Positions 8,152 through 17,175 of a stretch of 64,000 nt of DNA are shown piece by piece (the stretch's first letter is position 1; each line of letters starts with the position of its first letter). The stretch is from an uncultured Elusimicrobiales bacterium (lineage in GTDB: Bacteria > Elusimicrobiota > Elusimicrobia > Elusimicrobiales > Elusimicrobiaceae): positions 124,001 to 188,000 of the forward strand of contig CALVGG010000002.1 in the NCBI GenBank assembly GCA_944327085.1. Reading direction: 5' to 3'. The notes under the pieces are model-generated. The model was not told the DNA's origin, searched no databases, and saw nothing but the letters and a program-made list of their open reading frames with translations. Position numbers and translations under genes: made by a program.

Positions 8152-8739
8152 ATGGTGTCTAAAATTGATATTTGTAATTTGGCGTTGGCTCATTTGGGGC
8201 AGGAAGGGATATCTTCTTTAACCCAAGAGGATGAACGCGCCCGCCGTATCCATTTGTTTTATGACCCGGTAAAGGCAGAAGTCCTGCGTACCCACAACTG
8301 GGCCTTTGCCTTAGTGCGCGAACCTCTTGTGCTGCTGGAAGACCCTTCCGCCCCGGCTTACCCATACTTGTACCAATACCCGGCGGACGGTTTGTTTGTG
8401 CGCAAAGTATTTGCCGGGGCAGAGGGGCGCAAGCCGTACCCGTTTAAAGAGGTATACCGCCGCCGCATTAACCAGCGTGCCGTGCAAACCCCGGCCACCC
8501 AGGCCGTGGCCGAATACACGCGCGACGTGCAGGACGCTACCCAGTTTGACCCTGCTTTTGTAAAAGCCTTTTCCCTGGCGTTGGCGGCCGATTTGGCGCT
8601 GACGCTGACGGGGGACGAAGACCTTTGCCGCCTGCTTTTGGGGCGCTACAGCCAATGTTTGGAAGAGGCGCGGCGGAGTAATATGTCAGAAGGGTTTGAA
8701 ATTCCGCCGGCGGACAGTGCCTTTGTGGGGGTGCGCTAA
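8152..8739 (+). CDS. Tail tubular protein A-like head-tail adaptor (gp11-like)
   Basis: 195 residues, ATG 7 bases after GGAG. The opening SKIDICNLALAHLGQEGISSL and then RRIHLFYDPVKAEVLRTHNWAFA is the signature of gp11-like adaptor proteins of podoviruses, which attach to the portal and connect it to the tail nozzle. Length is typical. The stop shares one base with the start of the next gene (TAATG), which fits co-production of adaptor and nozzle. Confidence 0.75.
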   Translation: MVSKIDICNLALAHLGQEGISSLTQEDERARRIHLFYDPVKAEVLRTHNWAFALVREPLVLLEDPSAPAYPYLYQYPADGLFVRKVFAGAEGRKPYPFKEVYRRRINQRAVQTPATQAVAEYTRDVQDATQFDPAFVKAFSLALAADLALTLTGDEDLCRLLLGRYSQCLEEARRSNMSEGFEIPPADSAFVGVR

Positions 8740-11345
8740 TGGTATATCATCATTTACAGCCGGCCTTTAGCGGGGGGGAAATAAGCCCCCATGCCGCCGC
8801 CCGGGCGGACGGAAGTGTTTTTTCCTCCTGGTTAAAAACGGCCCAAAACTTTTTTGTGCACCCGCAGGGTGGGGCTTCCAACCGGCCGGGCACGCGTTTT
8901 GTGGCGGCGGCTAAATACGCGGATAAATCGGTTCGTCTGCTGCCTTTTGCCCTGGGGGATAATGAAAACTATGTGCTGGAACTGGGGGATAAATACCTGC
9001 GGGTGCATACGTCCGCCGGGCCTTTGCTGGGGGAAGACAATACCCCCTGGGAAGTTGCCACCCCATACAGCCAGTATGATGTGGCCCAACTGCAATATGC
9101 CCAGTATAACCAAACTTTGTATTTGGCACATTCGGCTTATCCGGTATACAAGTTTTTGCGCACGGCACAGGGCGGTTTTCGCTTTGAGCAGGTAACCTTA
9201 ACGGGCGGCCCGTTTATGACCGCCAATACGGATGAAACCCTAAAAATGCGCCTGCAAAAGCAAAGCGGCTCTATTACCCTGGAGGGAAAAGCGGCCAGTG
9301 TGTCTTTCCAACCCAAAGTATACACTTACTACGCAATGCGTGCTTTTTTTATGGGGGAAGCGTTTTATTTGGATAATGACCTGGGGTGTAATATCCAGGC
9401 CATGGTGGAGCGCTTTAACGCTGCTTACGGCCCCCGGGGCTTCAGCGCGGTTAATTCCGGCGGGGTGGTAACCATTACTTCCCCCACGGAAAACGGCGCC
9501 GATTATAACGGGGCGGAGTTTGTAATCCACTATTTGGCCGATGTTTTTGCCGACCCAAACGAAACGGCCGTATACCGCCTTTCCGGCGGGGCCAGTGCGG
9601 GCACGATTGTGGAGGACGGTTCGGCCAAGTTTATTTTGGAGAGCGATTTTGATTTCTTTGCCCCCGGCCATGCGGGCGGCTTGTTTAGCCTTACGCACGA
9701 GGTGGAAAGCCAGTACGTTTCCGGCTCTTTAGGGTTTGACGGGAGCTCCCAACCGCTTAAAAGCGGGGGGGACTGGCGTTTTACCACCGCCGGGGATTGG
9801 ACCGGCAGCGCCGTGCTGGAAAAATCTACCGACGGCGGCTTAACCTGGCGTGCGGTAAAGCATTTTGCGCGCGCGGCAAACGGAGAGCAATTAAGCGAGT
9901 TTGGCAACCTGGAGGCCTCTTCCCAGCTTTATTTGCTTCGCTTGCGGGCGGAAAATATCAGCGGTAACCTGCAATATGAAATGTGGAGCGACAGCTTTAT
10001 TCAAGAAGCCGTCTTGCGTTTAAACACCTACGTCAGCCCCCGCCAAATGGAAGTGCAGGTAACCCAGCAGTCCGCTAGTGAGGAGTGGACCTCCCGCTGG
10101 GCCCAGGGCAGTTTCAGCCCTCAGGCGGGGTATCCGGCCTGCGTGTTTTTTTATCAGGACCGCCTGGGCTTTGCCGCCACCCAAAGCGAGCCGCAAACCC
10201 TGTGGTTTTCCAAAATCTCCCAATATGAAGACTTTGGCCACCTGCGCACCCAGCAACAGGCGGACGGGTTTTGCCTAAACCTAAACGGCCAAACGCTTAA
10301 TACCATCCGTTCCGTAGCGGCCTGCGGCAAGCTGTTTGTGTTTACTTCCGGCAGTGAGTGGACGGTATCCTCCTCCGGCGCGTTTAGCGCTTATAACGCG
10401 TCTGCCTTTCAGCAAAGCCAGCGCGGCAGCAACCGGGTGCCGGCCTTAACTGCGGGCGGACGGGTACTGTTTGTGCAGGCCCGCGGCACCGCCCTGCGGG
10501 ATTTTGTATATGATTATTCCACCGATGCTTACCCCGGGGGCGACTTAACCCTGCTGGCCCGCCACCTGTTTTTTAACCGGGAAATACAGGCCTTGGCTTT
10601 CCAGCAGGAGCCGGACTCTTTAGTGTGGTGTTTAATGGGGGACGGGCGCCTGTTAACCCTTACTTATTTGCCCGGGCAGCAAATTTGCGCCTGGGCGCGC
10701 CAAGAAACGCAGGGCAAAGTGCTTAGCCTGTGCAGCCTGCCCGCCCAGGGGTATGACGAAATGTGGTTTGCCGTTAAACGCGGCTCCGCCACCTGTATAG
10801 AGCGGCTTTGCCCGCGCCTTTCCACCAAGAACCCGCAGGACCAGGTATTTTTGGATTCTTGCGTGTCTGTTGCCTCTTTAGGCGGGGCGTGTGAAATGGG
10901 GGGGCTTGCGCATTTAGAAGGGCAAACGGTGCAAGCCTTGGCAGACGGAAACCCCATCGGGCCGTTTACCGTTCAAGCGGGAAAAATTACGCTGCCTGCG
11001 GGCATAAATACCGTGCATGTGGGGCTGGCGTATGAGGCGCGGCTGGTTACCCTGCCGCCTGAACTTAATTTGGCGGACGGAACTTCGCGCGACCGCAAGC
11101 GCCGTTTGGTATCCGTTACCTTTTTACTGGCGGACAGCCGCGGCGGTTTTGCCGGCCCCGAGGACGGAAAACCGGACGAACTGGTTTATGCCCCTCAAAC
11201 CCCCGGTTCTCAGGCGCCCGCTTTGCAAAGCGGATTGTGTGAAAAAATTATTTCCTCCAGCCACAGCCGTTTAAAGGGGGTGTTGTTTCAACAGCCGGCC
11301 CCGCTGCCCGTTACGCTGTTAAACATTATGGTTACTTCCTGCTAA
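8739..11345 (+). CDS. Tail tubular protein B-like nozzle protein (gp12-like)
   Basis: 868 residues. The N-terminus (PAFSGGEISPHAAARAD, then QNFFVHPQGGASNRPGTRF) is the conserved start of large podoviral nozzle/stabilisation proteins (T7 gp12-like and BPP-1 relatives). Such proteins are mostly beta-structured and form the hexameric tail tip that holds the fibres. It is coupled to the adaptor gene by a TAATG overlap. It ends 8 bases before a strong two-way terminator, marking the end of the first half of the cassette. Confidence 0.8.
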   Translation: MVYHHLQPAFSGGEISPHAAARADGSVFSSWLKTAQNFFVHPQGGASNRPGTRFVAAAKYADKSVRLLPFALGDNENYVLELGDKYLRVHTSAGPLLGEDNTPWEVATPYSQYDVAQLQYAQYNQTLYLAHSAYPVYKFLRTAQGGFRFEQVTLTGGPFMTANTDETLKMRLQKQSGSITLEGKAASVSFQPKVYTYYAMRAFFMGEAFYLDNDLGCNIQAMVERFNAAYGPRGFSAVNSGGVVTITSPTENGADYNGAEFVIHYLADVFADPNETAVYRLSGGASAGTIVEDGSAKFILESDFDFFAPGHAGGLFSLTHEVESQYVSGSLGFDGSSQPLKSGGDWRFTTAGDWTGSAVLEKSTDGGLTWRAVKHFARAANGEQLSEFGNLEASSQLYLLRLRAENISGNLQYEMWSDSFIQEAVLRLNTYVSPRQMEVQVTQQSASEEWTSRWAQGSFSPQAGYPACVFFYQDRLGFAATQSEPQTLWFSKISQYEDFGHLRTQQQADGFCLNLNGQTLNTIRSVAACGKLFVFTSGSEWTVSSSGAFSAYNASAFQQSQRGSNRVPALTAGGRVLFVQARGTALRDFVYDYSTDAYPGGDLTLLARHLFFNREIQALAFQQEPDSLVWCLMGDGRLLTLTYLPGQQICAWARQETQGKVLSLCSLPAQGYDEMWFAVKRGSATCIERLCPRLSTKNPQDQVFLDSCVSVASLGGACEMGGLAHLEGQTVQALADGNPIGPFTVQAGKITLPAGINTVHVGLAYEARLVTLPPELNLADGTSRDRKRRLVSVTFLLADSRGGFAGPEDGKPDELVYAPQTPGSQAPALQSGLCEKIISSSHSRLKGVLFQQPAPLPVTLLNIMVTSC

Positions 11346-11352
11346 ATAAAAA

Positions 11353-11376
11353 GGGCCCTTGGATTGCCAAGGGCCC
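11353..11376. terminator. Bidirectional terminator between nozzle gene and reverse-oriented insert
   Basis: A perfect 10-bp stem GGGCCCTTGG / CCAAGGGCCC with a 4-base loop, flanked by A-rich and T-rich runs (best on the minus strand). It separates the convergent genes ending at 11345 and 11396. Confidence 0.85.
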
Positions 11377-11395
11377 TGTAAAAACAAAATGCTTT

Positions 11396-12238
11396 TTATT
11401 GAGCTGCCTGAGGAAGCGGCGCGGAAGCCACCTCTTGATTCGGCACGGCAAACGGCGTATTATACGGCACCGGCGCCGCCGGGAACCCGTTGGGGCGGAA
11501 ACTGCGGATTTCGTCTTTCACCATTTGTTGGTAAGTTGCGTTGCCGGATACAAAACCAAGCACCGCGTAGCTTAAATCATCCTGTGCGGCAAATACCACA
11601 AAAGCTTGGTAGTTTCTGCCTTGCTGGGTGGTTCCTTCTCCTTCTAAAAATACCGTATTGGGGACGGAATAGTCCGGCTCTGCCAGCAGTTTAAACTGGG
11701 TATTTTGCGCCTGCACTACATCCTCCGCCATTTCTTGTAAATATTCCTGCACATTGGCTTGGGGCTCTATTTTATTTACATACACTACCAGGCCGGAAAT
11801 AGGCGACACAAAGTTTTGGGCTTCCTGCTGGCCTTGGTTCTTTTTGGATATGGCGCCGATGTTGGTGTCAAACCCTAACAGCAGGCTGCTGTTGTTGTTG
11901 ATATTAATCCAATCGCTTGTTTCCGTGCCGCCAAATAAGTTGATGGTAAAGCCGTATTTCGGGTCCGTATACGGGCGTACGCCGGTGGTAATGTCGGTCT
12001 TTTGTATGGTTTTTTCCACCAAAGGCATAATGGGCATAATGTATTTGTTTACGCCCATTATCGTGGAAATAATGGATACGGCAAATAACAGTACCGTGGC
12101 AATACCGGCCAAAATAAGCGGCCATTTATTTTTATTTTTCCCGGCAATAATCCAACCTAATTTAAAGATCAGGAAGAAAATGCCGTATACTACTGCAACT
12201 ATAACAAGCAAAAACAATATAGCAAGCGCAAGCGCCAT
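11396..12238 (-). CDS. Reverse-oriented membrane-anchored protein (moron-like) within the phage cassette
   Basis: 280 residues, ATG at 12238 with GGAGA 6 bases before it. Two N-terminal transmembrane helices (about residues 3-28 and 40-62) are followed by an extracytoplasmic domain that begins PYTDPKYGFTINLFGG, a pattern seen in PsbP/DUF1795-like lipoprotein domains. It ends in a Pro/Ala/Gln-rich tail. It is the only minus-strand gene among the phage genes and has its own terminator, typical of a 'moron' cargo gene expressed independently of the virion genes. It may alter the host envelope or block superinfection; this is inference. Confidence 0.6.
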   Translation of the reverse strand: MALALAILFLLVIVAVVYGIFFLIFKLGWIIAGKNKNKWPLILAGIATVLLFAVSIISTIMGVNKYIMPIMPLVEKTIQKTDITTGVRPYTDPKYGFTINLFGGTETSDWININNNSSLLLGFDTNIGAISKKNQGQQEAQNFVSPISGLVVYVNKIEPQANVQEYLQEMAEDVVQAQNTQFKLLAEPDYSVPNTVFLEGEGTTQQGRNYQAFVVFAAQDDLSYAVLGFVSGNATYQQMVKDEIRSFRPNGFPAAPVPYNTPFAVPNQEVASAPLPQAAQ

Positions 12239-12258
12239 ACAATTCTCCTTATTTTAAA

Positions 12259-12765
12259 ATGAAGCAAAAGCAAACTTTTACTATTTCCAATGATATTAGT
12301 TTACGCCGCCCTTGTAAAGCCGATTTTAAGTTTTTGGCCCGCCATATGCGCCCGATGGACAAGCGGGAGCTGCACGCCACCCACGGTGGGGTGGATGCCG
12401 CTTTGCTGGAGCGTTTTGCCCGTAGCAGTGCATGTTGCCTGACGCTTTGCGCCCGGGGCCGTGTGGCGGGGCTGGCGGGCATTGTACCGAGCGGACAGCC
12501 GGCCCCTTGCGCCTGCGTGTGGCTGCTTACGGCGCGCGGCGTGGAAAAATACCCCCTGGGGTTTTTTAAAGCCGCACGGGCGGTATTAACACATTTTTTG
12601 TCTTTCTATCCCACCCTTTACAATTACATTGATTTACGCTACCCCCAAGCCGTGCGTTTTGCGCTTATGCTGGGGGGGCATACGGCGGGGCACCGGGTAT
12701 ACATACACGGGGCGCCGTTTCAGTTATTTATATTTAGGAGGAACCAGTTATGGGAGGAGCAGTAA
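12259..12765 (+). CDS. gp13-like / DUF2833 phage protein (GNAT-like)
   Basis: 168 residues. SLRRPCKADFKFLARHMRPMDKRELHA near the start and the later GCPCV-type strand pattern (ACVWLLTARGVEKYPLGFFKAARAVL) are like the T7 gp13 / DUF2833 family, which has an acetyltransferase-like fold and is involved in internal virion proteins or adsorption. Unusually, no ribosome binding site precedes the ATG: only 20 bases separate it from the divergent gene, and these hold that gene's binding site. The insert may therefore have displaced the original upstream signals. Overlaps the next gene by 16 bases. Confidence 0.6.
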   Translation: MKQKQTFTISNDISLRRPCKADFKFLARHMRPMDKRELHATHGGVDAALLERFARSSACCLTLCARGRVAGLAGIVPSGQPAPCACVWLLTARGVEKYPLGFFKAARAVLTHFLSFYPTLYNYIDLRYPQAVRFALMLGGHTAGHRVYIHGAPFQLFIFRRNQLWEEQ

Positions 12766-13241
12766 ACGTAGGCGGTGCTTTAATTGCAGGTGCCGCCAAT
12801 GTGGCGGGGCAAAATAAAACCCAGCGGGAATATTACCGCGCCCTGGCCCAAACGGCCGATAAACAAGCCGCTTTGCAGCAGGCCGCGGCCAAACGGCAGG
12901 CGGAATATATTTTCCGCTCCGCCGCGCAGGAAAGCACCCGCCTGCAGGACGAGTACACCGCCGCGCTAGACGCGCAGCAATCGGCCCGTGCGGCCAACGG
13001 GCTGGCCAATTCTTACACGGTTCAGCAAATTATGCAAGACAGCCGCTGTAACCTGCTGACGGACCAGCAAACCCTGCGCCAAAACACGGCGGACCAATTA
13101 TACGAAACCAATTTGTCCGCCCTGCTGGGCGTGCAGGCCAAAAAGGATGAGGCTTCCCAATACCGCACCTTAAGCCGCCGCACCAGCGGCAGTTTTTTAA
13201 CGCAGTATTTACAGCGTTTATTTAATGGGTTTTCCAACTAG
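12750..13241 (+). CDS. gp14-like internal virion protein
   Basis: 163 residues, ATG 7 bases after AGGAGG. Starts with a Gly/Ala-rich hydrophobic stretch (VNVGGALIAGAANVAG) and continues as an Ala/Gln-rich helix, the form of podoviral internal core protein B (T7 gp14), which is ejected into the cell envelope with the DNA. Identification rests on position (between gp13-like and a large internal protein) and composition, not a clear motif. Confidence 0.55.
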   Translation: MGGAVNVGGALIAGAANVAGQNKTQREYYRALAQTADKQAALQQAAAKRQAEYIFRSAAQESTRLQDEYTAALDAQQSARAANGLANSYTVQQIMQDSRCNLLTDQQTLRQNTADQLYETNLSALLGVQAKKDEASQYRTLSRRTSGSFLTQYLQRLFNGFSN

Positions 13242-13250
13242 GAGAAAATA

Positions 13251-14492
13251 ATGAAAATACCCGTTTATGAAAAGCAACAGCGTTTGCACGTAACGCGTGC
13301 GCAGGCGGGCTCCGTTTTCCGCCCGTCCCCCGCGTTGTTTGAAGACAACCAATACACCCGCCTGGCCCAAGGGCTGGAGGCCGCCGCCGGTGCCGGTGCC
13401 CTTTTGGGCGCCGCGCAGGAGGAACTGGCCAAAGCCCGCCAAAAAAAGCAAACGGCAGGGGAAAACAAAGCTTCTGTATTGCCGCCCGGAACTCAACCCC
13501 TTATGCAGGAGGCTTTTAAAGAACTGGCCCAACAGCAACAGCAAAAAGAGGACGTGCAAAACACCCAGCGCCGCCTGGCCGTGGCGCAGGCATCGGCCGC
13601 GTTGGCTTCTACGCCAAAAGAGCTGGAAGAACTAATGGACAAAAATTTTTCCGCTTCTTCTGCCAAAAACTTTTTGCGCGCGCAGGCTTTAAGCAGTAAT
13701 TTAAGTGCCGCTTTGGCGCAGGGCAAAACCCCTCAGGCGGCAGAAATATTGGCCCGTTTTGAAGGGGAGCTAACCCCTCCCGCCCGTCAGGGCGCCCTGC
13801 AAAGGCTGCAAAATACCGCGGCCGAAAATGCCGCCCAAGAAGCATTCACCCAAGCCCTAAAAGAAGGCCAAAACCCCGCTTGGTGGACGGATAAAGAGTT
13901 GGATGAGCGTGCGCTTAACGCTTCGGCCCGGTATCCGCAGCCCATTCAGCAGGAAACACGCCGGGCTTTGCAGGCGCTTAGCCAGGGGGAAAGGGCGCGT
14001 ATGCAAACAACCAAGGCCGCTTTACTGGGGGAGGTTTTAAGCGGCGCGCAAAATGGAGAGAAAGAAACCCTCAGCCAGGCTTTATTCTCTTTTGCGCAGT
14101 TATTCCCGCAGGAAGAAACTTGCGTAAACGCGGCAGTGCGGGATATTTCGGCCGGTAAAAGCCCCACCTCCCGCCCGGGGGTTTATAACCGTTTGTACGA
14201 GCAAGTGCGCGGGGAAGAGGTAAGCGAAGAGAAACTAAGCAAAGAATTTTCCGCCGGGCGCATAAGCGGGCGGGATTATTTGCAGCTGCTTGCGCAAAAA
14301 GCGGCCTTGCGCGGCGGGGCGGATGAAACACTGGGGCGGCTTTTATGCTCGGCCGTGGGGCGGCTGTGCCGCAAAGAGGGCTTATCTTCGGCCGAGGCCG
14401 ATGACTTTAAATACGCCGTCTACTCCCTGCCTGGGGATGATGCGGCCAAACTCTCCGCCTTAAAGAAATTGCGGGACATTTATTTTTTGTGA
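13251..14492 (+). CDS. Large internal virion protein (gp15/gp16-like position)
   Basis: 413 residues, ATG after GGAGA. Almost entirely helical, very rich in Ala, Gln, Glu and Lys, with no signal peptide or membrane helix and no visible lysozyme or transglycosylase motif. By position between gp14-like and the tail fibre it should be the ejected core protein, but it is shorter than T7 gp15 (747) and gp16 (1318) and only one gene occupies this place. Confidence 0.5.
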   Translation: MKIPVYEKQQRLHVTRAQAGSVFRPSPALFEDNQYTRLAQGLEAAAGAGALLGAAQEELAKARQKKQTAGENKASVLPPGTQPLMQEAFKELAQQQQQKEDVQNTQRRLAVAQASAALASTPKELEELMDKNFSASSAKNFLRAQALSSNLSAALAQGKTPQAAEILARFEGELTPPARQGALQRLQNTAAENAAQEAFTQALKEGQNPAWWTDKELDERALNASARYPQPIQQETRRALQALSQGERARMQTTKAALLGEVLSGAQNGEKETLSQALFSFAQLFPQEETCVNAAVRDISAGKSPTSRPGVYNRLYEQVRGEEVSEEKLSKEFSAGRISGRDYLQLLAQKAALRGGADETLGRLLCSAVGRLCRKEGLSSAEADDFKYAVYSLPGDDAAKLSALKKLRDIYFL

Positions 14493-14502
14493 GGTTTTCT
14501 GT

Positions 14503-15831
14503 ATGACTGTTACTTGTACCAATACCAAACACATCTACCCCGGGGACGGCCAACGCCGCAAATGGCCGTTTACTTTCCCGCTTTTTAATGCGGCGCATTT
14601 GCGCCTTTGGCGGGTGGGGGCGGACGGCAAAGCCGTATTAAAAACTGCCGGTTTTTACGTGGATATGGAAGAAAAAGAAGTGCTCTATCCGCTGGAAAAC
14701 GAGCAGGAACCCGTCCCCGCCGCGGGGGAATACATTGTGCTCCAGCGCGTTACCCCGCTTACGCAGGAGTTTGACGTAAAACGCCAGCAAAACCTGGACC
14801 TGCAAACCTGGGAAGACGCGCACGACCTGGCCGTCCTGCGTGAGCAGGAACTGGCGGAAGAACTTTCCCGCGCGCTTAAATTTCCCGTTCAAAACCAAAA
14901 CGCAGATACGGACGCGGCCGGCTATCTGGCCGCCATTACCCAATTAAAGGACGAGGCTGCCCGCGAGTCCCAACAGGCGTTGGAAAATTCCCGCCAGGCG
15001 TGTCAAAACGCTCAGCAGGCAAAAGATCTTTCTGCCAAAGCCGCGCAGGAAGCGCAAGCGGCAAAGGACTCTTTATCCGTTTACGCCCGGCAAGCCCAAA
15101 CGGCCAGCCAAGAGGCGCAAGAAGCTAGCCAAGCGGCCCAGCAGGCCAGTACGCAGGCGCAGGGGTTTGCCACTTCTGCCGGGCAGGATGCCGCCAGCGC
15201 GCAAGATGCGGCGCAAACGGTGGCCCGGCACCGCCAAGAAACGCAGGAGCTGGCCCAAAGTGCCCAGTCCCACGCGCAAACGGCCCAGCAGGCGGCCGCG
15301 TCAGCCACCTCTTCCGCCCAAGCCGCGGCCCAAAGCGCGCAGCAGGCGGCCCAAAACGCCGCCGTCATTGTGCCGGACAACTATGTAAAAAAATCGGGCG
15401 ACACGATGACCGGCCCCCTAAAACTGCCCGCCCCGGCAGTTGGTTTAAACGATAACACCGCCATCACTGCCGCGTGGGCGCGCGCGTTAATTACCGGCAA
15501 AACGGTTGTAAAAGATTATATTACGGAGCGCTTTAGTGATGAAACCGGCAACTGGTACGAACTATACGTCAGCGGTTGGATAAAACAAGGCGGTATTGGG
15601 GTTTATACCGGTTTGGTGGGGGAACAGACTGTTACGTTATTAAAACCCATGGCAAATGCCAATTATTCTCTTATGCCGTTAATGGTTAGCAAAAGGGGAG
15701 GGTATGACCAATTTCCTGTTTTAACATCCGTAACTACCACAAATTTTAAGTTTACAGTTGTAAACGCGATTGCCGGGGTGGCCCCATTGTTTACCTGGAG
15801 AGCGGAAGGCTATAAAGCGCAAGGAGCTTAA
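14503..15831 (+). CDS. Tail fibre protein
   Basis: 442 residues, ATG after GAGG. Residues ~1-130 resemble the T7 gp17 N-terminal tail-attachment domain (YPGDGQRRKWPFTFPLFN, then YIVLQRVTPLTQEFD). Residues ~145-290 are an Ala/Gln-rich coiled-coil shaft. YVKKSGDTMTGPLKLP near residue 297 is the common tail-fibre repeat, and the last ~100 residues (GNWYELYVSGWIKQGG onward) form a beta-rich tip, probably the receptor-binding part. The tip-coding DNA from about 15590 is visibly less GC-rich than the shaft, a sign of tip exchange. Confidence 0.8.
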   Translation: MTVTCTNTKHIYPGDGQRRKWPFTFPLFNAAHLRLWRVGADGKAVLKTAGFYVDMEEKEVLYPLENEQEPVPAAGEYIVLQRVTPLTQEFDVKRQQNLDLQTWEDAHDLAVLREQELAEELSRALKFPVQNQNADTDAAGYLAAITQLKDEAARESQQALENSRQACQNAQQAKDLSAKAAQEAQAAKDSLSVYARQAQTASQEAQEASQAAQQASTQAQGFATSAGQDAASAQDAAQTVARHRQETQELAQSAQSHAQTAQQAAASATSSAQAAAQSAQQAAQNAAVIVPDNYVKKSGDTMTGPLKLPAPAVGLNDNTAITAAWARALITGKTVVKDYITERFSDETGNWYELYVSGWIKQGGIGVYTGLVGEQTVTLLKPMANANYSLMPLMVSKRGGYDQFPVLTSVTTTNFKFTVVNAIAGVAPLFTWRAEGYKAQGA

Positions 15832-16136
15832 TGATGAAATTTAAAATAGGACAAATTGTAACAAAAGAAAACAATACACAGGCGGCTATTGCCTGTAATC
15901 AAGCGGGGGATAGAACAATTGAGGAACAAGACGGGCAATATGTCATTGTGCCTAACTCATCGCCTACTGTGCCAACGGTGCGGGAAAAGGTGCGCGCTTT
16001 AGAAATTAAAACCGGCCTTACGCGTGCCGTGCGTGAACTGGTACTGGCGGAAAATTCCGGCGCAAGCAACTACGCAAAACAGCAGGCGCAGAAAATTGAA
16101 ACTTTGGCCGCGCCACTGCGGAGAAGTGAACAATGA
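15831..16136 (+). CDS. Small phage protein following tail fibre
   Basis: 101 residues (or 100 from the second ATG at 15834), AAGGAG upstream, start overlapping the fibre stop by one base. Soluble, with a beta-rich N-terminal half and a helical C-terminal half (REKVRALEIKTGLTRAVRELVLAEN). Not recognised; in this place it could be a fibre chaperone or assembly factor. Its end overlaps the next start by four bases (ATGA). Confidence 0.55.
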   Translation: MMKFKIGQIVTKENNTQAAIACNQAGDRTIEEQDGQYVIVPNSSPTVPTVREKVRALEIKTGLTRAVRELVLAENSGASNYAKQQAQKIETLAAPLRRSEQ

Positions 16137-16366
16137 CGCCTGAAAAAATAAAAGCCTGGCTGTACATAGCCGGTGCGGCGGGGGCGGTGTTGTTTTGGTG
16201 TTTTACCATATACGGCCTGCCGCCGCGGGTGGAAAAGCTGGAAGCCACCGTAAAAGAGCACGAGCGGCGCCTAACGGAAAGCGGCGTAAAAATAGACATT
16301 ATTTTAGACGACGTAAAAACCATTAAAGGTTTTATCCTTCAACGCCACGGAGGGGGTGGTAATTAA
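16133..16366 (+). CDS. Holin-like protein with coiled coil (XhlA-type)
   Basis: 77 residues. One transmembrane helix near residues 9-28 followed by a charged coiled coil (VEKLEATVKEHERRL ... DDVKTI). This layout resembles haemolysin XhlA-type lysis proteins that work with an endolysin encoded beside them. Coupled by ATGA to the previous gene and by TAATG to the endolysin. Confidence 0.55.
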   Translation: MTPEKIKAWLYIAGAAGAVLFWCFTIYGLPPRVEKLEATVKEHERRLTESGVKIDIILDDVKTIKGFILQRHGGGGN

Positions 16367-16755
16367 TGCCCGCATTTAGCCAAAAAAGCAAAGAACGCCT
16401 GCTTACCTGCCACCCGGATATTGTGGCCGTATGCCGGGAACTTATCAAACAAATGGACGTAAGCGTGCTATGCGGCCGGCGCACCCGTGCGGAGCAGGAT
16501 GCTGCCTATAAAGCAGGCACCAGCCGTGCCCGCTACCCGCAAAGCGCGCATAACCGCGTGCCCAGCCACGCGGTGGATTTAGCGCCATACCCCATAGACT
16601 GGAACAACCTGGCATGGTTTAAAGAAATGTGGATCAGGTTTGACGCTATTGCCCGTGTGCTCAAAACGCGCGGAGAGATTGTGAGCGAATTTATATGGGG
16701 CGGTGATTTTAAAACTTTGAAAGACTGCCCCCATATTGAAATAAAGGAGAAATAA
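16366..16755 (+). CDS. M15-family endolysin (L-Ala-D-Glu / D-Ala-D-Ala peptidase type)
   Basis: 129 residues. The zinc site of M15 peptidases is visible: SAHNRVPSHAVDLAPYP at residues 60-76 (His62 and Asp71) and CPHIEIK at 121-127 (His123), with WGGDF before the last ligand, as in phage endolysins of this family. It would cut peptide bonds in peptidoglycan to release particles. No signal peptide, so it depends on a holin. It lies in the middle of the lysis cluster. Confidence 0.85.
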   Translation: MPAFSQKSKERLLTCHPDIVAVCRELIKQMDVSVLCGRRTRAEQDAAYKAGTSRARYPQSAHNRVPSHAVDLAPYPIDWNNLAWFKEMWIRFDAIARVLKTRGEIVSEFIWGGDFKTLKDCPHIEIKEK

Positions 16756-16756
16756 T

Positions 16757-16951
16757 ATGCAATGGATAACAACGCATTGGGATGATATTCTTGCCATTAT
16801 CGGCGGCGTGGTGGTGATTGTTTCCACCGTGGTAAAACTAACCGCTACGGAAAAGGACGACACCGTATGGGCCAAAATTTTGGCGGTACTGGCGGCCTTG
16901 TCTTTGGTCAATCCGGACGGGTCCGTCATTGGCAAAAAAGAGGTTAAATAA
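16757..16951 (+). CDS. Holin-like small membrane protein
   Basis: 64 residues, ATG after AAGGAG. Starts MQWITTHWDDILAIIGGVVVIVSTVV (one clear helix), then a charged turn TATEKDD and a second weaker helix, ending in NPDGS. Small two-helix proteins of this pattern sit next to endolysins in many tailed phages and are presumed holins. The stop shares a base with the next start. Confidence 0.6.
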   Translation: MQWITTHWDDILAIIGGVVVIVSTVVKLTATEKDDTVWAKILAVLAALSLVNPDGSVIGKKEVK

Positions 16952-17175
16952 TGTGGCCGGCCATCGGCTGCGTATGCGGCTTGGGGCTAATGTTATGGGC
17001 GGTTATTGCGCTTGCCAAAAACAGCGGGCGCAATGCCGCCCGGCTGGAAGCTTTAAAACAAGAGGCCACCCGCCAAGCCCAAGAACAGGAGGCCTGCCAT
17101 GAAATTAAAAACCGGGTTTATCATCTGTCTGTTAGCGCTGTGCGCAAGCGGCTGCAAAACTTGGCGCGCAAGTAA
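16951..17175 (+). CDS. i-spanin (Rz-like)
   Basis: 74 residues with an N-terminal transmembrane helix (about residues 2-22) and a periplasmic coiled coil (RLEALKQEATRQAQEQEACHEIKN). This is the shape of an inner-membrane spanin, which joins an outer-membrane lipoprotein to fuse the two membranes in the last step of lysis. It contains the start of the o-spanin gene in the +1 frame. Confidence 0.7.
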   Translation: MWPAIGCVCGLGLMLWAVIALAKNSGRNAARLEALKQEATRQAQEQEACHEIKNRVYHLSVSAVRKRLQNLARK

